Assembly (NCBI RefSeq): GCF_002368035.1
Contig: NZ_AP018223.1
Coordinates: 1,280,449-1,344,448 of the forward strand
Length of the DNA stretch: 64,000 nt
Direction of reading: 5' to 3'
From: Nostoc linckia NIES-25
Lineage (GTDB): Bacteria > Cyanobacteriota > Cyanobacteriia > Cyanobacteriales > Nostocaceae
The notes under the pieces were generated by a model. It was not told the DNA's origin, made no database searches, and worked only from the letters and a program-made list of their open reading frames with translations. The position numbers and the translations under genes are program-made. Positions 8,103-17,104 of the stretch are shown in pieces. Position 1 is the stretch's first letter. Each line of letters starts with the position of its first letter.

Positions 8103-8495
8103 ATGACTAAGCTAATTGAGTACGAAGAAGCCAGCGACGAAGTGCGTGCAGTATACGACGATATCCGCACCACACGCCAAAATGACTATATCAATAATTT
8201 CTGGAAAGCCATAGCTAACCATCCTCCCACGTTGCAACGAACATGGCAAGCAGTGAAAGAAGTGATGACCACCCCTGGTGAAATCGATCCACTGATGCGC
8301 GAACTGATTTATATTGCCGTGAGTGCGACAAATGGCTGCGAGTATTGCATTGCCTCACATACAGCAGCGGCACGTGCCAAGGGAATGAGCGATCGCATGT
8401 TCGGGGAATTAATGGCGATCGCGGCCACTGCCAATATGACTAATCGCCTTGCCAACGGCTATCAGATTCCCGTGGATGAGCGATTCAAAACATAG
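8103..8495 (+). CDS. Carboxymuconolactone decarboxylase/AhpD-like protein
   Basis: This 130-residue protein carries the AhpD/CMD core: MRELIYIAVSATNGCEYCIASHT, with the redox CxxC pair (CEYC) and downstream His (ASHT) of the alkylhydroperoxidase-D class. The CxxC pair favours a peroxidase-like thiol role over true carboxymuconolactone decarboxylase, which lacks it. There is no signal peptide. An alpha/beta hydrolase follows on the same strand after 141 bases; the two could act on the same small molecule, but that is only context. Confidence 0.85.
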   Translation: MTKLIEYEEASDEVRAVYDDIRTTRQNDYINNFWKAIANHPPTLQRTWQAVKEVMTTPGEIDPLMRELIYIAVSATNGCEYCIASHTAAARAKGMSDRMFGELMAIAATANMTNRLANGYQIPVDERFKT

Positions 8496-8636
8496 AAATT
8501 CCTACTTGAAAAGTAAAAAAATAATTCCATAAATCTTAAGAGGTTAACAAGCATTTATTCCTCTTGATTTTGGTTTTTATTGTTTGCGTTGTTTGATGAT
8601 TTTTTATATTACCAGATATTTATTTAAATCTTCACT

Positions 8637-9458
8637 ATGCCAAAGGTTAAAATTAACGATATTGATTTATTTTATGATATTAAAGGAACGGGAGAACCTT
8701 TATTATTAATAGCTGGTTTTCTTTGCGATCATGCTTATTGGTCGCTGATTATGCCATCTCTGATTTCACAATATCAAGTTATTCGCATAGACAACCGAGG
8801 TATGGGGCGAAGTTCTGCTGCGGAAAGCCAATATAGTATTAAACAAATGGCTGGTGATGTTGCAGCATTGTTAGATTTTATCGGCATCGATAAGGTACAT
8901 TTAGCAGGTCATTCAATGGGCGGTCAAATTGCCCAAGAACTAGCTTTAGCATACCCTAAAAAAATACAAAGTTTGATGCTACTTTCATCTTTGGCAAAAG
9001 GTGATGAATTATTCAACAGCATCATAGAAACTTGGGGCACTCTTCTTAATCATGTGGACTTGAAACTATATGAAAAAATCCTATTACCTTGGATATTTAC
9101 AGATGCATTCTATTCAATTCCTGGAATGATTGAAGGTTTAATTGAGTTTGCCATCAAATATCCTTTTCCCCCTGCGACTCATTCACTTTATAATCACAGC
9201 CGAGCCATGCTTGACTTTGACACAACAGACCGCCTTCAACAAATTCAATGTCCTACCTTAGTTTTGGTTGGGAAACAAGACATTCTCACTCCGCTCAAAT
9301 TTTCCCAACAACTTGCTCAAGGTATTCCCAACGCTGAACTTGTAGTCATCGATCGCGGTGGTCATGGCTTCTTGATTGAGTCTTCAGATGCTGTAGTTTC
9401 AGTAATGCTTAATTTTTTACGAAAGTTAAAGCCTGCTTATACTAATTTTTGGTTTTAG
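8637..9458 (+). CDS. Alpha/beta hydrolase
   Basis: A 273-residue alpha/beta-hydrolase fold protein of the 3-oxoadipate enol-lactonase-like group. It has the oxyanion region LLLIAGFLCDH, the nucleophile elbow GHSMGG (Ser ~100), the acid in LVGKQDILTP and the catalytic His in RGGHGF near the end. It is cytosolic, with no signal peptide. The substrate cannot be told from sequence; PcaD-like, esterase or haloperoxidase-like roles all fit. Heptamer repeats follow it. Confidence 0.85.
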   Translation: MPKVKINDIDLFYDIKGTGEPLLLIAGFLCDHAYWSLIMPSLISQYQVIRIDNRGMGRSSAAESQYSIKQMAGDVAALLDFIGIDKVHLAGHSMGGQIAQELALAYPKKIQSLMLLSSLAKGDELFNSIIETWGTLLNHVDLKLYEKILLPWIFTDAFYSIPGMIEGLIEFAIKYPFPPATHSLYNHSRAMLDFDTTDRLQQIQCPTLVLVGKQDILTPLKFSQQLAQGIPNAELVVIDRGGHGFLIESSDAVVSVMLNFLRKLKPAYTNFWF

Positions 9459-9547
9459 TCATTAATCATTAGTCATTAGTCATTCGTAATAATATCGAAA
9501 ATCATTTAATCCGAAATTCGCAAATCTTTTGGTTGAACCGCGAGGTC

Positions 9548-9589
9548 AATCTAAAATCTAAAATCTAAAATCTAAAATCTAAAATCTAA
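9548..9589. repeat. Heptamer short tandem repeat, six AATCTAA units
   Basis: Six perfect copies of AATCTAA lie just before the oxygenase-fusion gene. A second heptamer type (TCATTAG) is at ~9460-9485. Such STRRs are typical of Nostoc-type genomes. Confidence 0.9.
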
Positions 9590-9607
9590 AACTACCTAAT
9601 TTATCCT

Positions 9608-10723
9608 ATGCAACCTCTTACTGTTGGCGATCCAATTCCCTGGTTTATTCTTCCCTCAACTTCAAATCCAAGTTTTCATTTTAATTCGGTTGGCGGATAC
9701 CGTAGCGTTTTGTTTTTTTTTGGAAGTTCTAAAAACAATTATAGTCACCAGATTATTGATGAATTCTCTAAAAGGCAGCAACAATTGGCTGCCTACCAAG
9801 TACCTTTCTTTGGTGTCAGCATAGACCCAAATGACACTTTTTTGGCAGAGTTAATCGAAAATAAAACTTATTTCAAATTTATTTGGGATTTTGAAGGGAA
9901 AGTCAGCTTTCAATACGGTGTTTGTCAGCCAAGGAGTCAAGGAAGCAATGAATTACAATACAGACCAACAATTTTTGTTTTAGACGAAAATTTACGAATT
10001 ATCAAAGTTGTGCCAATTTCAGGTACTGCTAATCCTTGCGAGGAAGTGTTTGAATTTATCAAAAGCTTACCTGCGATCGCTCACAATATTCCCGCAGCCA
10101 GACAAGCACCTGTTTTATTTATACCTAATGTTCTAGATCGAAGTTTTTGCCAGCATTTAATTAATTTATACGAAGCAGATGGCGGTCAAGAATCTGGCTT
10201 TATGCGACAAATTGACGGCAAAACAGTTGGAGTTTATGACTATGACTTTAAAAAACGTCGAGACTATTTAATTTCTGAACCTCAATTGTTAAAGCAAATC
10301 AATAATCTGATTATGCGACGGGTTAAACCAGAAATTGAGAAGGCTTTTCAATTTAGCATCACTCGCTTTGAACGCTACCTGGTATCCTGTTACGAAGCAA
10401 CGGATAAAGGCTTTTTTAATCGTCATCGCGATAATACTACAAAAGGCACTATTCACCGACGGTTTGCTATGTCATTAAATCTAAATACTGGTGCTTATAA
10501 AGGCGGTGATTTGCTGTTTCCAGAATATGGACTCCAGCTTTATACCCCAAATGTTGGGGAAGCAGTGATTTTTTCTTGTTCGTTACTGCATGAGGCTACC
10601 CCTGTCATCACCGGACGGCGCTTTGTTTTGCTGTCGTTCTTTTACAACGAAGAAGATGCTAAGTTACGTGAAGAAAATAGTAAGTATCTTGTACTCAATA
10701 ATAGTGAGGCTGATAATCAGTAA
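9608..10723 (+). CDS. Peroxiredoxin-like domain fused to 2-oxoglutarate/Fe(II) oxygenase (prolyl-4-hydroxylase type)
   Basis: The protein has 371 residues. Residues 1-155 have the AhpC/TSA redoxin fold (VGDPIPWFILPSTS, VPFFGVSIDPND, YRPTIFVLDENLRI). At the place of the peroxidatic Cys the sequence reads FFFGSSKNNYSHQ, so a Ser or Tyr replaces it. Residues ~165-350 form a P4Hc-type double-stranded beta-helix: iron ligands H273 and D275 (NRHRDNT) and H328 (LLHEATPV), with R337/R338 for 2-oxoglutarate. The oxygenase half looks active and the redoxin half looks catalytically dead, perhaps a binding module. The substrate is unknown. It ends convergent with the kinase gene. Confidence 0.85.
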   Translation: MQPLTVGDPIPWFILPSTSNPSFHFNSVGGYRSVLFFFGSSKNNYSHQIIDEFSKRQQQLAAYQVPFFGVSIDPNDTFLAELIENKTYFKFIWDFEGKVSFQYGVCQPRSQGSNELQYRPTIFVLDENLRIIKVVPISGTANPCEEVFEFIKSLPAIAHNIPAARQAPVLFIPNVLDRSFCQHLINLYEADGGQESGFMRQIDGKTVGVYDYDFKKRRDYLISEPQLLKQINNLIMRRVKPEIEKAFQFSITRFERYLVSCYEATDKGFFNRHRDNTTKGTIHRRFAMSLNLNTGAYKGGDLLFPEYGLQLYTPNVGEAVIFSCSLLHEATPVITGRRFVLLSFFYNEEDAKLREENSKYLVLNNSEADNQ

Positions 10724-10912
10724 AAAAGCAGATTTTTATAGCAGAGAACAGGCAATAGGCAATAGACTTAAAAGTCTGTTGTTGCCGACTTTGACCGAAA
10801 AATTCGCAATCCCCGCAAAGCGTGAAGCAAGGAAGTTTTCGATAAAAATAGCTGAACTACAAATTAGTTCAATTGCTGTTCTTTGCTACTTATTTAGATT
10901 ACTTTTAGCATA

Positions 10913-12832
10913 TTAGCTGTAAATGCGATCGCTATTAGACAGACTTTGCTCGTTGGTTGAGTTTCTAGAAGATTGCCATTGAGTATAAATAAACGTTACT
11001 ACCCCTAAAGTCAGTCCAATTGCTAAGATGACTCCCAAAATTCGCAAGAAATTAGGAGTATTTCCCGTAGCTGACTGGTCATTTAGCCTTGGTTGGTAAA
11101 TAGTGTCATCAGTTGGCACTTGTGGCCTGTTTTGAGAAGATACAGGTCGCGGTTGATACAAAGTCCTATCTACTGACGGTTCTGGTCTGCCAGTATTAGA
11201 TGCAGGCCGCGGTTGATACAATGTTTTATCTGTTGGTGGTGTACTGGGATTAGAAAGAGGCCGTGGTTGATATAGCGTCTTATCTGGCGGTACTTGTACT
11301 CCGCCTTGATTGGATGCAGGTCGCGGTTGAAATAAGGTTTTATCTGGTGGTACTTGTACTCCACCTTGATTGGATGCGGGTCGCGGTTGAAATAAGGTCG
11401 CATCCGGTTTGCTGGGATTGGGATTATTCACAGGACTTTGTTGAGGGTTGTTATTCTGCGGTTGGTTTTGCTCAACTGGGTTAAAGGGTCTCGGAACAGT
11501 CTCGCGGTCTGAACCTTGATTTTGCCTACTAGGAAGCGGAGGAATAGTTTGCCCAGGTTGGCTTTGCTCAATCGGGTTAAATCTGGGAAGAGTTTCGCGA
11601 TCTGAGCCTTGATTATAGGCGTCTGGAGGGCGAATGATTGTGTCTTCGTCCGATTGTCTAGGAAGAGTTTCGTAATTTGAGCCTTGATTATACGCAGCTG
11701 GAGGACGAATAATTGTGTCGTCGTCGGATTGTCTAGGAAGAGTCTCGTAATTTGAGCCTTGATTATAGGCAGCTGGAGGGCGAAGAATGGTGTCGTCGTT
11801 GGATACAGTTTCGCGATCTGAGCCTTGGTTGTAAAGAGGTCGTGGCGGCTGGACAGCAGCCTGTCCTGGCATATTACTAGGGATGGCAAATTTGGCAGCA
11901 GCAAGCATGGCGCGATCGAGTTCTTCTACACTGGCAAATCGGTTAGCTGGGTTCTTGTGGAGGCATTTCATCACCACTGCTTCCAATTGTTCGGGCAAAT
12001 TTTCACAACCTGGTTGCTCGCGCAGCGGTTTTGGTAGCTCATAAGCATGAGCTAATACCCAGGAAGCTTCGCTGATCTGATTGCCCTTAATACTAATCCC
12101 AAATGGATCTGCTGCACTCAGCATTTCATAAAGGATAATCCCTAAGCTGTAAATATCACCCCTAGCATCCAAATTTTTATCGCTTTGGATTTGTTCTGGA
12201 GGTGCGTAACGAAATGTACCAATGAATGTACTGGTGATATTTGTAATATTAGTGTTTTCCGAAGATTCATTACGAATTTTGGCAACACCGAAATCCAAAA
12301 TTTTTACCCACTCTCCCAAATCTGTAGGTACCAAAAATATATTATCTGGTTTCAGGTCGCGATGAATTACTTGAATATGCTCAGCGGTTTTTCCTCCGTC
12401 CCGTTGCAGAGTCACTCCTTTATGGGCAAGCTGTAGACCTTTGCAAACTTGCACCATAATTTTTACACTGCGCTCTACAGATAGCCGCTTTTCCCGCAGC
12501 AATAATTGTCTGAGGGTTTGTCCGCGTAAAAATTCCATCACATAAAATGGAAAGCCTTCTGGAGTGACTCCACAATCGCTAATTTTCACGATGTGGTCGC
12601 TTTGCAGGGCAGCACAGACAGCTACTTCACGCTCAAAACGCTTTCTCATTTCTTGTGAAGCCACCAGCGTATCTTTGAGCAACTTCAATGCTACCTGCTG
12701 ACCTACACGGATGTCCGTTGCCAGGAAGACTTCTCCCATGCCACCTCCGCCTAACCGTCGGTCTAAACGATACCGCTGGTTATCACCTACGAAGCGACCA
12801 TTCCAAGAATTTGAAGAAGGTGGGGATTTCAT
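10913..12832 (-). CDS. Ser/Thr protein kinase with threonine-motif repeat tail and membrane anchor
   Basis: The protein has 639 residues. The kinase domain (~21-310) has the glycine loop LGGGGMGEV, K50 in VALK, the catalytic loop HRDLKPDN (D159), DFG at 180-182 and PPEQ in the activation segment. Residues ~330-585 are low-complexity repeats: about nine copies of D-x-T-[IL]-x-[RQ]-P (DDTIIRPP, DKTLFQPRP, DKTLYQPRP) and five YNQGS/DRETL-like units. A single transmembrane helix (~597-616, ILGVILAIGLTLGVVTF) puts the kinase in the cytoplasm and a ~23-residue tail outside. The threonines look like autophosphorylation or FHA-docking sites (inference). No PASTA domains. Just downstream of the start codon are HIP1-poor, normal codons. 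Confidence 0.9.
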   Translation of the reverse strand: MKSPPSSNSWNGRFVGDNQRYRLDRRLGGGGMGEVFLATDIRVGQQVALKLLKDTLVASQEMRKRFEREVAVCAALQSDHIVKISDCGVTPEGFPFYVMEFLRGQTLRQLLLREKRLSVERSVKIMVQVCKGLQLAHKGVTLQRDGGKTAEHIQVIHRDLKPDNIFLVPTDLGEWVKILDFGVAKIRNESSENTNITNITSTFIGTFRYAPPEQIQSDKNLDARGDIYSLGIILYEMLSAADPFGISIKGNQISEASWVLAHAYELPKPLREQPGCENLPEQLEAVVMKCLHKNPANRFASVEELDRAMLAAAKFAIPSNMPGQAAVQPPRPLYNQGSDRETVSNDDTILRPPAAYNQGSNYETLPRQSDDDTIIRPPAAYNQGSNYETLPRQSDEDTIIRPPDAYNQGSDRETLPRFNPIEQSQPGQTIPPLPSRQNQGSDRETVPRPFNPVEQNQPQNNNPQQSPVNNPNPSKPDATLFQPRPASNQGGVQVPPDKTLFQPRPASNQGGVQVPPDKTLYQPRPLSNPSTPPTDKTLYQPRPASNTGRPEPSVDRTLYQPRPVSSQNRPQVPTDDTIYQPRLNDQSATGNTPNFLRILGVILAIGLTLGVVTFIYTQWQSSRNSTNEQSLSNSDRIYS

Positions 12833-12887
12833 CAGGGGGAACCCATCCTAAGTTATTTTAAGGTGTTAAGTTTAGTTAGAGATAGGA

Positions 12888-13019
12888 CTATAGCAATCCA
12901 CTTTGATTTTTGAATTCCTACAACTTAGGTAGGGAGTAGAGAGTAAAGAATCAGAAATCAGGTTGTGCCAGTAGTACGGAGTTTTTTCAAAAATCAAATA
13001 GGAATCCTAAATCCTATAG
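12888..13019. mobile_element. MITE-like inverted-repeat element
   Basis: The left end CTATAGCAATCCACTTTG continues to GATTTTTGAA, and the right end is its imperfect inverse (TTCAAAAATCAAATAGGA to CCTATAG). It is about 130 bases long and non-coding, upstream of both the kinase and the DUF4255 gene. No target duplication could be defined. Confidence 0.5.
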
Positions 13020-13441
13020 TATTACGTAATAATTCAGAGGTTAGGAACAAAGTATCTTGACTAGGCTCCTCATTTCTTACAGTATTACAAATTTTTTGCT
13101 TATTTGATGTTTATTATGTAAAGTCTTAGTAATTTATATTACTTATATTTATCTAGTTACACTCAGCTTAGCATATTAGGAACTTAAAATAATGCAAAGA
13201 ATTTGATAAAATGCTTAAAATTAAGACTTGCGATCGCTAAAATTGGTTCCTGATAAATACTGAGCTACTGACTAAAAATAGGGATTAGGATCGGGAATTA
13301 GCGATTACGAATTGGAGTATATTCCTAGTACCCAGTTTCCATCCATGCTCCAATCTTTATATTTAAAGTTTTGCAAAATATTTCCTGTGAATGTGTCCTG
13401 GCGTACATGATTAAAATGTGCTAATGCCATGAGGAACGAGG
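13020..13441. other. Intergenic region before the DUF4255 gene
   Basis: AT-rich sequence with one HIP1 octamer. It must hold the promoter of the DUF4255-AAA pair, but no convincing promoter or operator was identified. A ribosome site (GAGGAACGAGG) directly precedes the ATG at 13442. Confidence 0.4.
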
Positions 13442-14722
13442 ATGAGTAACGTACTCTCTATAGCCGCAGTGACAGCAGTACTAAAAGTTTTGCTGGAAAA
13501 CGGTTTAGTCAGCGATCCGATCGCTGCTAGTGTTGGTGATGTAATTGTAACTGCCCTACCGCCCGATCGAATTTCAGTTGAAGCTGACGAACGCGCTCAA
13601 CTCAACCTCTTTCTCTACCAAGTGACGCAGAATCGCAATGTTGATTGGGTATCTCAGGAATTTCGTAGCAGGCACTCACGTTTAAATGGAAATTTGCCCT
13701 CTAGCACTCCCCCGCTTGCTCTCGATCTGCATTATTTATTAACAGCCTACGGAGCCAAGGATTTTCAGACAGAGCTTTTACTAGGCTACGCAATGCATTT
13801 ATTACATAAAACGCCATGTATTACAACGGAGATTATTGAAAATACTCTGATAAATGCATCTACAACTAATACTTCCACTGCTTTTTCTCAGGCTGTGGCT
13901 GGGGTGTCTGTATCTGATTTAGCACAAGCAATTGGGCAAATCAAACTGACTCCAGAGTTTTTTAATATGGAAGAAACTTCTAAGTTATGGTCTGCTTTAC
14001 AAACCCATTATCGGCCTTCAGCTACCTATTTAGCATCAATGGTATTGATTGAGAGTAGCAAATCTGAGAATCTTGAAGGCTTCTACATGATGCCTTTGTC
14101 TCAACCGAATATCGAGCAAGTAATACCTCTGGAAAAAACCGAACCTCAGCAAATGATTGTTGCTGGCACAACATTAATGATTCGTGGAAAGCGGTTACGC
14201 GGTGATATCACCAGAGTCCGATTGAGTAACGCACAGACATTACTAGTACCTCAAGATATCAAAGAAACGCAAATCAGCTTGTTAGTGCCAGCAGATTTGT
14301 ACCCAAGCGTGCAAAGTATCCAAGTGGTACATTTACCAATGGGCAACATAGGACAAACGGATGGGATAGTTGAATCAAATGTTGCAGCTTTTGTCCTCCA
14401 TCCAACAATTACGGCATTCGTTGGTGGAGTGGAAAAGATTGGTGATAATTTACGCTCGGCAGAAATTACTGTTAAATTCCATCCGAAAGTTGGCAAAGCA
14501 CAGCGTATAGTTTTGTTGCTCAGTGATGTGTCAGCCCAAAGTTTGGTAGCTTACTCTTTCTTAGTTGCATCGCGTACTGAAGATACTGATGCAATTACTA
14601 TTCCTGTTAAAAATGTGAAGCCAGGAACTTATATTGTGCGGGTGCGGGTAGATGGGGCAGAAAGTCCACTGCACAAAAATCAGTCTGGAGAATACGATTC
14701 GCCACAGGTAACAATTTCATGA
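13442..14722 (+). CDS. DUF4255 protein, Pvc16-like cap/terminator of a contractile injection system
   Basis: The protein has 426 residues. The N-terminal ~190 residues match DUF4255: SNVLSIAAVTAVLKVLLENG, ADERAQLNLFLYQVTQN, PPLALDLHYLLTAYG, and ETSKLWSALQTHYRPSATY. This family includes Pvc16/Afp16, which cap the inner tube or sheath of extracellular contractile injection systems. The rest (~220-426) is beta-rich, with IPT-like repeats not seen in short Pvc16 proteins. Its stop overlaps the start of the AAA ATPase gene by 4 bases (ATGA), the usual eCIS pairing. No sheath, tube, baseplate or spike gene is in the window. Confidence 0.8.
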   Translation: MSNVLSIAAVTAVLKVLLENGLVSDPIAASVGDVIVTALPPDRISVEADERAQLNLFLYQVTQNRNVDWVSQEFRSRHSRLNGNLPSSTPPLALDLHYLLTAYGAKDFQTELLLGYAMHLLHKTPCITTEIIENTLINASTTNTSTAFSQAVAGVSVSDLAQAIGQIKLTPEFFNMEETSKLWSALQTHYRPSATYLASMVLIESSKSENLEGFYMMPLSQPNIEQVIPLEKTEPQQMIVAGTTLMIRGKRLRGDITRVRLSNAQTLLVPQDIKETQISLLVPADLYPSVQSIQVVHLPMGNIGQTDGIVESNVAAFVLHPTITAFVGGVEKIGDNLRSAEITVKFHPKVGKAQRIVLLLSDVSAQSLVAYSFLVASRTEDTDAITIPVKNVKPGTYIVRVRVDGAESPLHKNQSGEYDSPQVTIS

Positions 14723-16704
14723 ACGCTACAACCATCGATTGGGATCGAGCAAACTACCGCTACCTATCAGCAGCTTTAGCCATAGTCCGGGGGATTTTAG
14801 AAAATTACACTGCCAGTTCCCAAAATCAATCTGAGGCGAAAAACCACGAAAATTTACAGCAAGCACTCCAAGAAGCTGCTGCTGCTATGCCTGCACCATC
14901 GGCATTGGATAGAGTCTGCAAAATATTTAGGCTTTCATCCTTTGAGAAGGATTTGCTGTTGTTGTGTGCAGGTATGGAATTGAATGGAGATTTTGGCAAA
15001 TTATGTGCGAAAATACACGGCGATGCACAGCGAGCTTACCCAACCTTAAGTTTAGCTTTAGCAACTTTACCTCATGTCCACTGGGATGCGATCGCCCCAA
15101 ATGCTCCCCTACGTCACTGGCGATTAATTCAAATTGGTGATGCCCACGCCCTCACCCTCAGTCCCCTGAGAATTGACGAGCGAATTTTGCATTATCTCAC
15201 AGGCATCCAATACCTTGACGAACGCTTAGCTGGCATCATTGAACCATTACCAGAAGTTAGCGATTTAGTACCATCGCACCAAGAGCTAGCAGAGCGAGTT
15301 GCAGCCGTATGGTCGCAAGCTTATAAGATAAATAGCTTGCCAATTGTGCAATTATGTGGTACAGAAACTAGCAGTAAACGGGCGATCGCCGCTAGAATTT
15401 GTCAACTCCAGGGTTTGAGTTTGTGGGTAATGCCCGCACAAGTCATTCCCCAAGCACCAAGCGAGTTGGATAATCTGATTCGGTTGTGGACTCGTGAGAC
15501 GATTTTGAGTAGGTGTGCCTTACTTCTGGATTGCAACGAACTCGATAGCAATGATACAGCGCGGCTGAGTGCGATCGCTCATTTCATCGAACGCATCAAC
15601 GGCTTTTTAATCGTTACCAGTCGGGAACGAATGCGCCTATCCCAACGCTTGGTTGTTAGTTTTGACGTACATCAACCAACTCTTAAAGAACAAGGCGTAG
15701 TTTGGCAAGATGCACTCGCGGGGATTGCACCGCAGATGAACGGGCAAGTCAAAACCTTGGTAGATCAGTTTAATTTGAGTGCTGCAACTATCCGCGCCGC
15801 TTGTGCAGAAGCCGCAGGCCAACTAGTACAAAAACCAGAAAACGATATTGGTGAGATTTTATGGGATGCTTGTCGCGTGCAAGCACGTCCGCGTTTGGAT
15901 GAACTCGCCCAACGAATTGAGCCGTCTGGTGATTGGGACGACTTGATATTACCAGAACCACAGAAACAAATTCTCCGTGAAATTGCTGCCCACGTCCGGC
16001 AGCGGAGTACTGTATATAACAATTGGGGTTTTGCTGGCAAAGGTGGGCGGGGATTGGGAATCAGCGCCTTATTTGCCGGTAGTAGCGGCACAGGTAAAAC
16101 CTTGGGGGCAGAAGTGCTGGCACATAGATTGCGCCTAGATCTGTATCGCATTGATTTATCATCCGTAGTCAGTAAGTATATCGGCGAGACAGAAAAGAAT
16201 CTGCGGCGGGTGTTTGATACCGCCGAACAAGGTGGAGTAATTTTGTTGTTTGATGAAGCAGACGCCTTATTTGGTAAACGTTCTGAAGTTAAAGATGCAC
16301 GCGATCGCTATGCCAACATTGAAGTCAGCTACTTATTGCAACGTATGGAAAGCTACCCAGGTTTAGCAGTTCTTACTACCAACCTCAAGAGTGCAATTGA
16401 TACAGCCTTCCTACGGCGGATTCGTTTCGTGGTGCAATTCCCCTTCCCCGACACCGCACAACGAGCCGAGATTTGGCGACGCGTCTTTCCACCCAACACA
16501 CCAACCGCAGACTTAGACGCGATGCAACTAGCACGGCTCAATGTCGCTGGCGGTAATATCCGCAATATTGCCTTAAATGCAGCCTTTCTGGCTGCTGATG
16601 CTGGCGAACCCGTGCAGATGAAACACGTATTGCGGGCTGCTCAGACAGAATATACCAAATTAGAGAAGCCTTTGACTGACGCCGAAATCGGCGGGTGGGT
16701 GTGA
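14719..16704 (+). CDS. AAA ATPase, Pvc15/Afp15-like
   Basis: The protein has 661 residues. The C-terminal AAA domain has Walker A GSSGTGKT (~residue 456), Walker B GVILLFDEADALFGKR (~505-520), a sensor in LAVLTTNLKSAIDTAFLRRI and arginine-finger-like RRI. A degenerate second AAA-like region fills the N-terminal half. This is the layout of ATPases encoded beside DUF4255 proteins in eCIS clusters (Pvc15), which are required for assembly or cargo loading. It is translationally coupled to the DUF4255 gene by an ATGA overlap. A strong bidirectional terminator follows at 16764-16804. Confidence 0.85.
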   Translation: MNATTIDWDRANYRYLSAALAIVRGILENYTASSQNQSEAKNHENLQQALQEAAAAMPAPSALDRVCKIFRLSSFEKDLLLLCAGMELNGDFGKLCAKIHGDAQRAYPTLSLALATLPHVHWDAIAPNAPLRHWRLIQIGDAHALTLSPLRIDERILHYLTGIQYLDERLAGIIEPLPEVSDLVPSHQELAERVAAVWSQAYKINSLPIVQLCGTETSSKRAIAARICQLQGLSLWVMPAQVIPQAPSELDNLIRLWTRETILSRCALLLDCNELDSNDTARLSAIAHFIERINGFLIVTSRERMRLSQRLVVSFDVHQPTLKEQGVVWQDALAGIAPQMNGQVKTLVDQFNLSAATIRAACAEAAGQLVQKPENDIGEILWDACRVQARPRLDELAQRIEPSGDWDDLILPEPQKQILREIAAHVRQRSTVYNNWGFAGKGGRGLGISALFAGSSGTGKTLGAEVLAHRLRLDLYRIDLSSVVSKYIGETEKNLRRVFDTAEQGGVILLFDEADALFGKRSEVKDARDRYANIEVSYLLQRMESYPGLAVLTTNLKSAIDTAFLRRIRFVVQFPFPDTAQRAEIWRRVFPPNTPTADLDAMQLARLNVAGGNIRNIALNAAFLAADAGEPVQMKHVLRAAQTEYTKLEKPLTDAEIGGWV

Positions 16705-16763
16705 TTTTATAGCGTAGCTTGAAAATAGGAACTAGGGACTGGGAAAAAAATATTATTTGCTAG

Positions 16764-16804
16764 GAAATTATGGAGCGATGTTGTAGATATCGCTCCATAA
16801 TTTC
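16764..16804. terminator. Bidirectional hairpin terminator
   Basis: The 16-base perfect inverted repeat GAAATTATGGAGCGAT / ATCGCTCCATAATTTC has a 9-base loop. It lies between the converging AAA ATPase and RelE-type toxin genes. Confidence 0.75.
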
Positions 16805-16825
16805 ATATCCTAGTTAGTGTGTGCT

Positions 16826-17104
16826 TCAAGGAAAAATTCTGTAGATGTCTTTGCGGTGACCAACTCGTTGACAAGTTAATGTTTTTGTTTCTCGATCGAG
16901 GCTGACACCGATACGATAATCACCGACTCGAATCTTATATTTATCGCTATAGCCTTTTAGTTTTTCAATATATCCTAATTCAAACGGATTCTCTGATTCA
17001 AGTTCTTGAAACACGATAGGTTCTACACGGCTTTGAATCTCAACTGGTAAAGCAGCAAGTTCTTTCAAGAATTTTTTAGTATATTCAACTTGCCACATTT
17101 TCAT
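16826..17104 (-). CDS. RelE/ParE-family toxin
   Basis: This 92-residue protein has the RelE/ParE fold signature: WQVEYTKKFLKELAALP at the start, LKGYSDKYKIRVGDYRIGVS, and VGHRKDIYR at the end. RelE-type toxins cleave mRNA on the ribosome; the basic KIRVGDYRIG and the terminal HRKDIYR fit that group more than gyrase-targeting ParE. Its start lies inside the antitoxin gene (20-base overlap), typical of co-translated pairs. Confidence 0.88.
   Translation of the reverse strand: MKMWQVEYTKKFLKELAALPVEIQSRVEPIVFQELESENPFELGYIEKLKGYSDKYKIRVGDYRIGVSLDRETKTLTCQRVGHRKDIYRIFP

Noticed and set aside
9460..9600. Possible CRISPR-like repetition
   Set aside because: The units are 7-bp tandem repeats with no spacers; this is an ordinary STRR.
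10590..10916. 108-codon ORF over the end of the oxygenase-fusion gene
   Set aside because: Half overlaps a strongly supported gene in another frame and the remainder is AT-rich, with no family or ribosome site.
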